From: Clostridiaceae bacterium
GTDB taxonomy: Bacteria > Bacillota > Clostridia > DSM-8532
Assembly: GCA_012728095.1 (NCBI GenBank)
Contig: JAAYFU010000005.1
Coordinates: 1 to 36,834 of the forward strand
DNA: 36,834 nucleotides
Direction: 5' to 3'
The notes under the pieces were generated by a model that worked only from the letters and a program-made list of their open reading frames with translations, was not told the origin of the DNA and searched no databases. Positions 1 to 7,034 of the stretch are shown here, one piece after another (within the stretch, counting starts at the first letter, position 1; each line of letters begins with the position of its first letter). The position numbers and the translations under genes were made by a program.

Positions 1-126
1 AGCTACTGAAGCTGCAAGCTTGTTCATGGGCGTGCAGCGGAGGGAATGTTAAAACATGAACTGCACCCGGAGATGCTCTTGTGGATACGATTTCGGACGC
101 GGGTTCGATTCCCGCCGCCTCCACCA
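1..126 (+). ncRNA. ssrA: tmRNA (transfer-messenger RNA), 3' part only
   Basis: This is the 3' end of tmRNA, which rescues ribosomes stalled on broken mRNA. Its tRNA-like end is visible: a T-arm with stem GCGGG / CCCGC around the loop TTCGATT (about 109-116), then the acceptor strand and an encoded CCA ending at 126. Upstream, GGGCGTGCAG and CTGCACCC can form the long stem of the last pseudoknot. The 5' half, including the tag reading frame, lies outside the window. The intrinsic terminator immediately downstream fits. A 90-codon open frame crossing this RNA is fortuitous. Confidence 0.93.
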
Positions 127-137
127 CAATTCGTCCG

Positions 138-170
138 AAAACCCTTTCTACAAAAGGGTTTTTATTATTT
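138..170 (+). terminator. Intrinsic terminator of tmRNA
   Basis: A perfect 10-bp stem (138-147 with 153-162) with loop CTACA is followed by a T-rich run. It starts 12 bases after the tmRNA CCA end. Confidence 0.85.
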
Positions 171-679
171 TACGGGAAAATACATAGGTTATAAAATATA
201 TGAACGTACTGGTTACTCTATCTCCTTGCAAAGAAAAATAACACATTCGTTCTTTTATCTTTTCTTTATTTTCTTTTATAAGAACAACAATTTTTTAGGG
301 TTTTTGACAGTCCTTTAGGTTAAGAGTATGGTCTTCAGTATCCGTCAGTTACTATCAATGCATCCCCGTATATGGAGACATAGAAGAAGCGAAATATCGA
401 TCATTAGTTACAATATTATACTAATATACTAAATTATATAAAAATATCTTTAATCTGTAATATATTCTATGATATTATATTATTGCCATATGATTACCAA
501 GATTTTATATTTTCAGTCAAAACAGAACCGACAGGAGTTGAAAACCGGACTGCTTTAACATGGCCAAAGCAAAAAAATACCTTCTTGAGAGAAAACGGAA
601 AATATAATTACAGAACTAAAGAGGATAAAAAACAGAGAAGATAAATTCAGGATATAAAAAGGTACATTTATATTTATAA
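171..679. other. AT-rich intergenic region, no gene recognised
   Basis: About 500 bases between the tmRNA terminator and the ribosome binding site of the secreted repeat protein. A TTGACA (304-309) and a TATGGT (327-332) are 17 bases apart and could form a promoter, which would give a leader of roughly 350 bases. From about 480 to 645 one frame stays open and ends KEDKKQRR-stop, but it has no start codon or ribosome binding site. It could be a decayed gene end. I see no convincing structured RNA or mobile element. Confidence 0.5.
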
Positions 680-694
680 AGGAGGTTTTTTAGT

Positions 695-1399
695 ATGTTA
701 AGGAAAAAGATCCTGTTTCTTGTGACATTTGTTGTAATGCTTTTGTTGCTGACATTCCCCGTATTTGCAGAATCTCCTGAAACGAATGAGATCGTTGTGA
801 ATACGGGCAGCATTACCGATTGCACCGTGGGTGTCTTGTTTAACGGCGGATGGTATCACAAACCCGAAAAAGTAAACGGCAGCGAGAAAACTTTTATAGT
901 CGATCCAGGTAAAGAGTATGAAATCCGGGTCAGCAAAAATGGCATGTCGTATTCTAAAAGCGATGTCGCTGCCGGTTCGATAGTTACGGTTCCAGTCACA
1001 ACAATCACGGTTAACACCGGTGAGATCAACGACTGTGCAATTGGCGTTTTGCAGAATGGCACCTGGGTCTACCAGCCTAAGAAAATTGAAGGGAGCACGA
1101 CTTCCTTCGATGTGTTCGACAATGGCAAGGAATATGAAGTACGGGTCAGCAAGGGTGGCATGAACATTACCAAAAAGGCAACCGACTCCGTAACGGTTGA
1201 GACATATGCCATCAATATACCAGAAGGATTGAAGAACGTCGGTCTGGTCCAGAACGGTTCCTGGGTGTATACGAATATAACGAGTCCCAGCACCATTTAT
1301 GTATTCAAAAACGGTATGACAGCCGAATTCCGTTATACTTACGACGGCGTTGAAAAAAAAGTAAGCTTCATCATGGATGGAACGAGTCCAACTTTCTAA
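695..1399 (+). CDS. Secreted protein with three internal repeats, function unknown
   Basis: I do not recognise this 234-residue protein as a named family. It begins with a classical signal peptide: basic MLRKKI, a hydrophobic core, and a likely cut after VFA at residue 25. The rest is three copies of a ~60-65 residue unit, at about 33-98, 103-168 and 171-228. Each copy carries a (V/I)G(V/L)(L/V)xNGxW motif (Trp53, Trp124, Trp190). The first two also share VNTGxIxDC (Cys43, Cys114) and GKEYE(I/V)RVSK(N/G)GM; the third is more diverged and lacks Cys. The unit alternates short strand-like stretches, so a string of small beta domains is likely. There is no LPXTG, S-layer or membrane anchor at the C-terminus, so the protein is probably released or loosely wall-bound. 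The ATG follows a strong AGGAGG site at 680-685. The gene stands alone, with its own terminator. Confidence 0.85.
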   Translation: MLRKKILFLVTFVVMLLLLTFPVFAESPETNEIVVNTGSITDCTVGVLFNGGWYHKPEKVNGSEKTFIVDPGKEYEIRVSKNGMSYSKSDVAAGSIVTVPVTTITVNTGEINDCAIGVLQNGTWVYQPKKIEGSTTSFDVFDNGKEYEVRVSKGGMNITKKATDSVTVETYAINIPEGLKNVGLVQNGSWVYTNITSPSTIYVFKNGMTAEFRYTYDGVEKKVSFIMDGTSPTF

Positions 1400-1436
1400 T
1401 CATACCGTTGACACGAGTAAATCGTTTAACATATAT

Positions 1437-1482
1437 AATCACCTCCGTTCGCGCTTTCAAGCGCGGCGGAGGTGATTTTGTG
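1437..1482 (+). terminator. Long intrinsic terminator after the repeat protein
   Basis: An 11-bp outer stem (AATCACCTCCG at 1437-1447 with 1467-1477) encloses an inner CGCGC / GCGCG stem and is followed by TTTTGTG. The symmetric arms could also act on the opposite strand. Confidence 0.8.
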
Positions 1483-1559
1483 TAGAAAAATTAAACTCTA
1501 ATCGTTGATACATCCATCGTATATTTAGAATAGGATAGAAATAGACTGTACCTTAGATT

Positions 1560-1586
1560 TAAAACCAGTCCCTCAGGACTGGATTT
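1560..1586 (-). terminator. Intrinsic terminator of the diguanylate cyclase gene
   Basis: A 7-bp stem (CCAGTCC 1565-1571 with GGACTGG 1576-1582) with a 4-base loop. Read on the minus strand it is followed by a T-run (1564-1561). It lies 60 bases after the stop of the minus-strand GGDEF gene. Confidence 0.65.
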
Positions 1587-1645
1587 GTAAGGTTCGAACA
1601 ATATAGTAGAAACTTAATATAAATATTGAATTTTTATATTTATGA

Positions 1646-2785
1646 CTATATGTTCTTTACTTCTACTTCTGCTGTAATAGCTGTTGTGCCCGATTCTGAC
1701 TTTGCCTTATACATGAGTTTGTCAACATGGTTTAAAAGTTCATCAACATTCATAACATGAATTGCAGGGTCATAAAGATCATAGCCGATACTTACGCTAA
1801 GCTCCCAGGGTTTATTATTCATTGAATTGAACTGATTTATAGAGTTAATAAACCTGTTAACCGCTGCCGTTACATCATCAATAGTGTTGGCGCGCATAAC
1901 CACGATAAATTCATCACCTCCATACCGGGCAATGAATTCTCCCGAGCGGAAGGACGATTTAAGGAGTTTGGAATGTGCAACAAGAACTTCATCTCCTACT
2001 ACGTGCCCCCAGCGATCATTTATGCCTTTAAAGTGGTTGATGTCTATCATTATAATTCCGAATCTTTCATTGCTTCGCCTGCCGCGAATATGATTCTCAA
2101 GATATTCGTTAAGTTCGCGCCTGTTATAGAGATTTGTAAGGTAATCGGTCCCAAGACGCTGTCTTTGTATAAACAGATAAATTATAAATATTGCAAGGGT
2201 AGTTCCGGCCCAGTTAATTTCAATACCATAAGCAAGAGTTGATATTACACATGAGATTATGGTAGGAACAGAAAAAAACAGCATTGGTATAAGATGACCC
2301 TGTCTGATTCTCTTTCGGTGATATACAATCATTGCATTAGTAAACAAGAAAAATAATAGGCATGCAAGCATGAAGTGATAAAACAATTTTCCGCGGTGAA
2401 AGCCGTTGTTGTCATCAAGATAAAATAAAAACCGGTCAAAAGAATTGGCTATTATAAATACAAGAACAACAATTATAATTATTTTCGTATATTTCTTATA
2501 TTTACGAAGCAAAGACATATCCCTGAAAATACCGTATACTGAATAAAGAAACCAATTATACACAAGCAAAGGTATAGTGATAAATGTTGCTGATATGAAT
2601 ATAAAATTCAATACAAAAAAGAATCTGCCGGGAAGACTTCGGCAATACCAACATAAGATTGCAGAAAAACATAAGGCAATATTAGTATAAACTAATGCCA
2701 TAAAAAGACGTTCCTGAGGCAAATGCCTGTTAAACTGCTTATTCTCGTTAATCGCAATTATGATTAACAATGAAGCTGAAAACAA
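1646..2785 (-). CDS. Membrane-bound diguanylate cyclase (GGDEF domain)
   Basis: The product makes cyclic di-GMP from two GTP. The C-terminal ~170 residues form a complete GGDEF domain: DxLTxLxNR-type opening (TDYLTNLYNRR), metal-binding MIDINHFKGIND, and the catalytic signature ARYGGDEF with GGDEF at 289-293. The usual product-inhibition I-site RxxD is RSGE here (280-283), so feedback control is uncertain. The N-terminal ~205 residues contain about six or seven hydrophobic segments with no known sensor domain, so the signal is probably sensed in the membrane. The coordinates start at TTG 2785, the first conventional start, but it has no ribosome binding site. The frame stays open upstream, and a strong AGGGGG sits 7 bases before an in-frame ATA at 2815, giving an N-terminus (M)YTTPQVISNLFSA that resembles related proteins as I remember them. 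The true start is probably 2815. Confidence 0.9.
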   Translation of the reverse strand: MFSASLLIIIAINENKQFNRHLPQERLFMALVYTNIALCFSAILCWYCRSLPGRFFFVLNFIFISATFITIPLLVYNWFLYSVYGIFRDMSLLRKYKKYTKIIIIVVLVFIIANSFDRFLFYLDDNNGFHRGKLFYHFMLACLLFFLFTNAMIVYHRKRIRQGHLIPMLFFSVPTIISCVISTLAYGIEINWAGTTLAIFIIYLFIQRQRLGTDYLTNLYNRRELNEYLENHIRGRRSNERFGIIMIDINHFKGINDRWGHVVGDEVLVAHSKLLKSSFRSGEFIARYGGDEFIVVMRANTIDDVTAAVNRFINSINQFNSMNNKPWELSVSIGYDLYDPAIHVMNVDELLNHVDKLMYKAKSESGTTAITAEVEVKNI

Positions 2786-2812
2786 GTTACTTATTACTTG
2801 CGGTGTAGTATA

Positions 2813-2828
2813 TATACAGACACCCCCT
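2813..2828 (-). promoter_or_regulatory. Ribosome binding site and probable non-standard ATA start of the diguanylate cyclase
   Basis: On the minus strand AGGGGG (2828-2823) is followed after 7 bases by ATA (2815-2813), in frame with the GGDEF protein and 10 codons ahead of the TTG at 2785. The codons between read YTTPQVISN and join a hydrophobic segment. No ATG, GTG or TTG occurs in frame between the upstream stop and 2785. Confidence 0.5.
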
Positions 2829-3013
2829 AATATGACAGAGAAAATAAATAGTAGAATTATTATAATTAATTTACAGTAATATTACAAGTCAATTATCAAA
2901 AAATATAAATTTACATAAAAAACAAAAGTTGGTATTAATAATATAAACTGATTTGATTAGCTTGCCATATTGTGGGTAAATAGCAGGCAGATTTATTAAT
3001 TTATGGGATATAT

Positions 3014-4084
3014 ATGATTTTTGGGAACGATTTCTTAAACAGCGCTGTCCATAATTCAGTCTGGACAGAAGAGGATGAAGAAGGATTTTTATATTTCAGA
3101 AGATTTACGCCCTCCCAGATGCAGGTGTATTCGGGAAACGTCATTTTCTGTTTAATGAGCAGATGTTCTACAGGCGTGTATCTTCTCTTTCAAACTACAG
3201 GGAATAAGATAACTCTGATTTGCAAGAAAACTTCCGTACTGGATATTTTGCCGGCAGTGCTCCGGGAATTGGGGATATCCAGGCTTATAGACATGGGAAA
3301 AGAGCTTAAGGATAATATTCAACATTATGGAAAAGGCCGTATACACATTGAGGATTCCTTTGATGTGTTTGTGGACGGGGTCAAAGTAGCAGAACCAAAA
3401 CCAAAATCAGGCAGGATAAGAATATCATTAAAAAATCCCGGGCATAAACCTGTGACTGTAAAAATTTGCTTTCCGATATTTGCTGAGATCGGAATTAAAG
3501 AAATACGCTGCAATGGCGACGTCAAAGCGATTAATTCATGTAAAGAAAAAATGTATTGCTTTGGCGATTCCATCACCCAGGGATTTGTGGCCGGTTCTCC
3601 ATCCCTGTCTTATACTGCAAGACTGGCCGATGCTTTGAACCTTGACGCTCTTAATCAGGGGGTCGGAAGCTACTATTTTGATGTTCAATCCCTGGCAGAT
3701 CTTGAGACCCTGCCCAAGCCAAAACTGGTAACTGTGGCATACGGCACCAATGACTGGACGACGATGCCTGATATTGATACTGTTCGTCTTAATGTCAAAA
3801 AGTATTTTAATAGGTTATATGAACTGTTCCCTGGTACGCCTGTGCTTGTGATAACACCAATCTGGCGGGGAGACATGAATGTTCTGCGGCCAAGCGGCTC
3901 ATTTGAAGATGTCATAAGCGTTATCAAGGATGAAGCATCCAAATATGAAAATATTTCGATAATAGACGGGCTTGAAATTTCATCGCATAAAGCGGAAGAT
4001 TATGCAGACGGATTTTTGCATCCTAATAAAGAAGGTTTCAGAATAATGGCCGAAAGGATACTGAAGAAAATAAAAAACAAATAA
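3014..4084 (+). CDS. SGNH/GDSL-family esterase with N-terminal beta domain
   Basis: A predicted carbohydrate or lipid esterase of the SGNH superfamily, 356 residues. The catalytic domain fills the second half: block I CFGDSITQG with nucleophile Ser186, block II NQGVGS (Gly), block III YGTNDW (Asn), and block V DGFLHPN with Asp332 and His336. The Asp-His spacing is one residue longer than the usual DxxH. Residues 1-175 resemble the beta-sandwich domain often fused ahead of SGNH hydrolases (SGNH_hydro_N type). There is no signal peptide, so it is probably cytoplasmic, acting for example on imported acetylated sugars; that role is inference. The gene stands alone. The ATG is preceded by a weak GGGAT site. 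The next operon has its own promoter just downstream. Confidence 0.85.
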   Translation: MIFGNDFLNSAVHNSVWTEEDEEGFLYFRRFTPSQMQVYSGNVIFCLMSRCSTGVYLLFQTTGNKITLICKKTSVLDILPAVLRELGISRLIDMGKELKDNIQHYGKGRIHIEDSFDVFVDGVKVAEPKPKSGRIRISLKNPGHKPVTVKICFPIFAEIGIKEIRCNGDVKAINSCKEKMYCFGDSITQGFVAGSPSLSYTARLADALNLDALNQGVGSYYFDVQSLADLETLPKPKLVTVAYGTNDWTTMPDIDTVRLNVKKYFNRLYELFPGTPVLVITPIWRGDMNVLRPSGSFEDVISVIKDEASKYENISIIDGLEISSHKAEDYADGFLHPNKEGFRIMAERILKKIKNK

Positions 4085-4116
4085 ATTAATGTAAGCTGAT
4101 AAAGTTTATTATTTTA

Positions 4117-4145
4117 TTGACGATTTCCGTGGAGTTTACTATAAT
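4117..4145 (+). promoter_or_regulatory. Promoter of the TM1266/ABC operon (SigA type)
   Basis: TTGACG (4117-4122), a 17-base spacer, and a perfect TATAAT (4140-4145). Transcription should start near 4152, giving a leader of about 120 bases. Confidence 0.8.
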
Positions 4146-4151
4146 CAAATT

Positions 4152-4255
4152 GTAATTTAATATTTGGCTCCTGACGCATTTGGGTTAGTCCCGGATGGAA
4201 AGGTGACGGATTAATAGAAACAAGTGTTTCCGTGCCTTTCGGCATGGTTTTTTTT
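4152..4255 (+). promoter_or_regulatory. Candidate attenuator or riboswitch leader, class unknown
   Basis: The leader ends in a clear terminator (4230-4255). An upstream stretch, AAAGGTGACGG (4199-4209), can pair with CCGTGCCTTT (4230-4239) with one bulged A. That pairing would destroy the terminator stem, so two exclusive folds exist. A small hairpin GAAAC/GTTTC (4217-4230) shares the last base with the terminator stem. The 5' part (about 4152-4198) contains GGGTTAGTCCC and would be the sensing part. I checked it by eye against TPP, cobalamin, SAM, FMN, THF, glycine and c-di-GMP consensus elements and recognised none. Confidence 0.55.
4230..4255 (+). terminator. Leader terminator ahead of the TM1266/ABC operon
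   Basis: The stem CCGTGCC (4230-4236) / GGCATGG (4241-4247) with loop TTTC and one G-T pair is followed by eight T. It lies between the promoter and the first gene, so it must be at least partly bypassed. Confidence 0.75.
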
Positions 4256-4274
4256 ATGTGAAAGGAGGGCGAGA

Positions 4275-4538
4275 ATGGAAAACAGGATATCTGTAATAAG
4301 TATAATTGTTGAAGATACCGGGATGTCTGGCAGGGTTAACGAACTGTTGCACGATTTCGGCAAATATATTGTCGGAAGGATGGGTATACCCTACAGGGAT
4401 CGCGGAGTTTCTATTATCTGCGTAGTTTTGGACGCACCAGGAGATGTAACCAGCTCTCTTTCCGGAAAACTCGGGATGCTGAAAGGAGTCAGCGCAAAAA
4501 CTGTTGTATCAAAATATAAAGCAGGGAAAGAAGGGTGA
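4275..4538 (+). CDS. TM1266-family putative regulator of the iron-only hydrogenase system
   Basis: An 87-residue protein matching the TM1266 family of small ACT-like proteins, which resemble the ligand-binding domain of NikR and are often found with [FeFe]-hydrogenase maturation genes. Family features are MENRISVISIIVEDT at the start, LLHDFGKYIVGRMGIPYRDRGVSIICVV in the middle and a GKLGMLKGVSAKT end. It has no DNA-binding domain, so a direct regulatory role is unproven; binding a small molecule or metal is the usual inference. The start at 4275 is chosen because AAAGGAGGG (4261-4269) lies six bases upstream; an earlier in-frame ATG at 4224 falls inside the leader terminator. It is the first gene of a tight operon: its stop is 2 bases before the binding-protein start. 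No hydrogenase gene is present in this window. Confidence 0.85.
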   Translation: MENRISVISIIVEDTGMSGRVNELLHDFGKYIVGRMGIPYRDRGVSIICVVLDAPGDVTSSLSGKLGMLKGVSAKTVVSKYKAGKEG

Positions 4539-4540
4539 TT

Positions 4541-5632
4541 ATGAAAAGAAATAATATATTCAGGATTTTTGTATCAGTATTGATGGTTACAGTATTTTTT
4601 ACTTTGTTTATAACAGGGTGCGGCACCTCAAACACACCAGCTCCCTCAGGTTCCCAGAATGCTCCGGATGCCGAATCCTCGGCAACTTCTGAGCAGCCCT
4701 CTGGATCTCCGGCTTCCGAAACCTCGTATCCTGCATATGAGCCTATCGATATTAATATAGGAGGCATGACAGGACCTACCTCAATGGGCATGGTCAAGAT
4801 TATGGAGGCTGCCGAGGCCGGAACGGCCAGGAATAATTATAAATTCACAATTGTCGGTTCAGCAGATGAGATCACACCAAAACTCATTAAGGGCGAGCTG
4901 GATATAGCCGCTGTTCCTGCCAATCTTGCCTCGGTCCTGTATAACAATACCGAAAAGAAAGTTAAGCTTCTGGCAGTTAATACCCTGGGTGTATTGTATA
5001 TAGTGGAAAAAGGAAATGAAATAGAGAACTTTTCTGACCTCAAAGGCAAAACTATTTATGCCACCGGAAAAGGCTCAACGCCCGAATATACATTAAGATA
5101 TCTCCTTTCGGAACATGGTATTGATCCTGATAAAGATGTCGACATCCAATGGAAGAGTGAACCCAACGAAGTGGTAGCGCTGTTTAAAAACAGTCAAAGC
5201 GGTATAGCCATGTTGCCTCAGCCTTATGTAACGATAGCTCAGACACAGGTTGAAGGACTGCGTATAGCCGTAAACCTTACCGAGGTATGGGACGAATTAA
5301 ACAACGGAAGCGCGTTAATTACCGGTGTGGTTGTAGTAAGAAGTGATTTTGCAAAAGAGCACCCTCAGCAGATTGCTGCATTTCTGGAAGAGTACAGGGA
5401 ATCTGTCGAATTTGTTAACTCCAATATTCCTGATGCCGCGCAGCTTATAGAAAAATTCAACATATTCAAGGCTGCGGTTGCCCAGAAGGCTTTGCCGTAC
5501 TGCAATATTACCTTCATGGAAGGTGAGGAAATGAAGGAAAAAGTCGGAGGATACCTTAATGTTCTGTTTGAACAGAACCCTAAATCCGTAGGAGGAAAAC
5601 TGCCTGATGATGAATTCTACTACATCAAATAG
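4541..5632 (+). CDS. ABC transporter substrate-binding lipoprotein (NMT1/THI5-like)
   Basis: The extracellular binding protein of an importer, 363 residues. The lipoprotein signal peptide ends in the lipobox LFITGC, and is followed by a Ser/Pro/Ala-rich linker (about residues 30-60). The mature domain has the order typical of NMT1/THI5, TauA and SsuA-type proteins: INIGGMTGPTSMGMVKI, GELDIAAVPANLASVLYN, LKGKTIYATGKGSTPEYTLRYLL, and a C-terminal VVVRSDFAKEHPQQIAAFLEEYR. This superfamily binds pyrimidine precursors of thiamine, sulfonates or other small anions; the ligand cannot be read from the sequence. ATG 4541 is preferred over GTG 4535 because GAAGG sits at the right distance. It shares 26 bases with the permease gene. 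Confidence 0.87.
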   Translation: MKRNNIFRIFVSVLMVTVFFTLFITGCGTSNTPAPSGSQNAPDAESSATSEQPSGSPASETSYPAYEPIDINIGGMTGPTSMGMVKIMEAAEAGTARNNYKFTIVGSADEITPKLIKGELDIAAVPANLASVLYNNTEKKVKLLAVNTLGVLYIVEKGNEIENFSDLKGKTIYATGKGSTPEYTLRYLLSEHGIDPDKDVDIQWKSEPNEVVALFKNSQSGIAMLPQPYVTIAQTQVEGLRIAVNLTEVWDELNNGSALITGVVVVRSDFAKEHPQQIAAFLEEYRESVEFVNSNIPDAAQLIEKFNIFKAAVAQKALPYCNITFMEGEEMKEKVGGYLNVLFEQNPKSVGGKLPDDEFYYIK

Positions 5633-6374
5633 GAACAGGATTGAAAAACTGGCTTCTGCGGCTTTCGCTCTTCTTGTATGGCAGGCGGGTGCCATGCTGA
5701 TTGGCGAAAGCCTGCTTATTGTTACTCCGATAGCTGTTGTAAAGAGACTTTTCAGTCTCTTTACAGAAGCTGACTTTTTTACGTCAATAGGATATTCTTT
5801 TTTACGTATTGTGGCAGGCTTTTTAGCCGGACTTATTGTAGGGACCTTAATGGCAGCTGTTGCAGGGAAATTTCATCTTGCCGAGATCATGTTCCAACCC
5901 TTTATTGCCACGATAAAATCAGTCCCGGTGGCATCTTTTATTATCCTGTGCCTGATCTGGCTCAGCATGGGGACCCTCTCGTCTTTTATCAGCTTTCTTA
6001 TGGTACTTCCTATAATCTACAGCAATATACTCCAGGGGATTAAAAGCACTGACAGGAAACTGCTAGAGATGGCAGAGGTTTTCAGGGTAGGCTTGTTACG
6101 AAGAATAGTTTTTATCTACCTGCCCCAGCTTAAGCCATATCTTATGTCAGCCTGCAGCGTGGCAATGGGTCTGGCCTGGAAATCGGGTATTGCGGCGGAA
6201 GTCATCGGGGTTTCCAACGGTTCCATTGGAGAAAAACTGTATGAAGCAAAAATATATTACACTACAGCAGATTTATTTGCATGGACATTTATCATAGTAG
6301 TGCTGAGCATAGGATTTGAGAAATTGTTTTTGTTTTTTATAAAGAAGTTCTATGCCGGATTGGAGAGATTATAG
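5607..6374 (+). CDS. ABC transporter permease (BPD_transp_1; SsuC/TauC/ThiX type)
   Basis: The membrane subunit of the importer, 255 residues with about six transmembrane helices. The EAA loop that contacts the ATPase is visible as EMAEVFRVGLLRRIVFIYLPQLKPYL. The start overlaps the end of the binding-protein gene by 26 bases in another frame, and GGAGG lies near 5590. ATG 5607 and ATG 5610 are both possible. It is followed after one base by the ATPase gene. The ligand is presumably the same as for the lipoprotein and is unknown. Confidence 0.87.
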   Translation: MMNSTTSNRNRIEKLASAAFALLVWQAGAMLIGESLLIVTPIAVVKRLFSLFTEADFFTSIGYSFLRIVAGFLAGLIVGTLMAAVAGKFHLAEIMFQPFIATIKSVPVASFIILCLIWLSMGTLSSFISFLMVLPIIYSNILQGIKSTDRKLLEMAEVFRVGLLRRIVFIYLPQLKPYLMSACSVAMGLAWKSGIAAEVIGVSNGSIGEKLYEAKIYYTTADLFAWTFIIVVLSIGFEKLFLFFIKKFYAGLERL

Positions 6375-6375
6375 T

Positions 6376-6966
6376 ATGGATATTGTAATTTCCGGGCTTT
6401 CTAAAAGATATGGCGAAAAGACAGTATTAAAGAATTTTAATGCCATTATTCCGGAAAAGAAAATGACATTTATCATGGGTCCTTCCGGGTGCGGAAAAAC
6501 AACGCTTATAAATATTCTTATGGGATTGGTTGAAAAAGACGGTGGAACAATAACAGGAGTCCCTTTGCTTAAAAGCGCCGTTTTTCAGGAGGACAGGCTC
6601 TGCGAAAGTTTTAATGCCGTTTCAAATGTACGGCTGGTTTGCGAAAACAAGGTTAAAAATAAGGAGATTATTTCGCATCTTGAAAGAATAGGACTTGAAG
6701 ATAATATATTTAAACCTGTTATTGAATTGAGCGGCGGCATGAGAAGAAGGGTCGCCATAGTCCGCGCCGTTTTGGCAAAAAGTGATATTATATTTATGGA
6801 TGAGCCTTTTAAAGGACTTGATGACAAGACAAAGGAAAAAACAATGCAATATGTGGTTGACAATACCAGGGATAAAACAGTAGTGATTGTAACTCATGAT
6901 ATTGACGAAGCCAATATTTTGGGCGGCAAAATAATTAATATGGAACATTTGAAGACCATATCATAA
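6376..6966 (+). CDS. ABC transporter ATP-binding protein, short form
   Basis: The energising subunit of the importer. It has Walker A GPSGCGKTT (residues 35-43), signature LSGGMRRRVAI, Walker B DIIFMDEPF and the switch His in VTHDIDEAN. At 196 residues it is about 40-60 shorter than typical SsuB/TauB proteins, and the C-terminal part after the H-loop is minimal; all catalytic motifs are present, so it should be active. ATG 6376 is chosen because GGAGAG (6362-6367) is well spaced; an upstream in-frame ATG at 6352 lies inside the permease gene. It is the last gene of the four-gene operon. Confidence 0.86.
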   Translation: MDIVISGLSKRYGEKTVLKNFNAIIPEKKMTFIMGPSGCGKTTLINILMGLVEKDGGTITGVPLLKSAVFQEDRLCESFNAVSNVRLVCENKVKNKEIISHLERIGLEDNIFKPVIELSGGMRRRVAIVRAVLAKSDIIFMDEPFKGLDDKTKEKTMQYVVDNTRDKTVVIVTHDIDEANILGGKIINMEHLKTIS

Positions 6967-6984
6967 ATTTATATAATCAATCTA

Positions 6985-7013
6985 TTGACGGATTAAAACT
7001 GATGTTGTAAACT
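6985..7013 (+). promoter_or_regulatory. Promoter of the metNIQ operon
   Basis: TTGACG (6985-6990), a 17-base spacer, and TAAACT (7008-7013). The start of transcription would be near 7020, just ahead of T-box stem I. Confidence 0.65.
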
Positions 7014-7034
7014 AAAACACAACTAATATAATAT

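Noticed and set aside
46..318. A 90-codon open frame at the window start.
   Set aside because: It runs through the tmRNA T-arm, CCA end and terminator; there is no ribosome binding site. It is a shadow of the RNA gene.
480..645. Open frame ending in a Lys/Arg-rich tail in the intergenic region.
   Set aside because: No start codon or ribosome binding site and strongly AT-rich. It may be a decayed gene end, but nothing in it is recognisable.
4150..4260. TPP riboswitch, suggested by the THI5/NMT1-type binding protein downstream.
   Set aside because: The conserved TPP elements (CTGAGA and the ACCTGA...GGATAATGCC block) are absent, so the class is left open.
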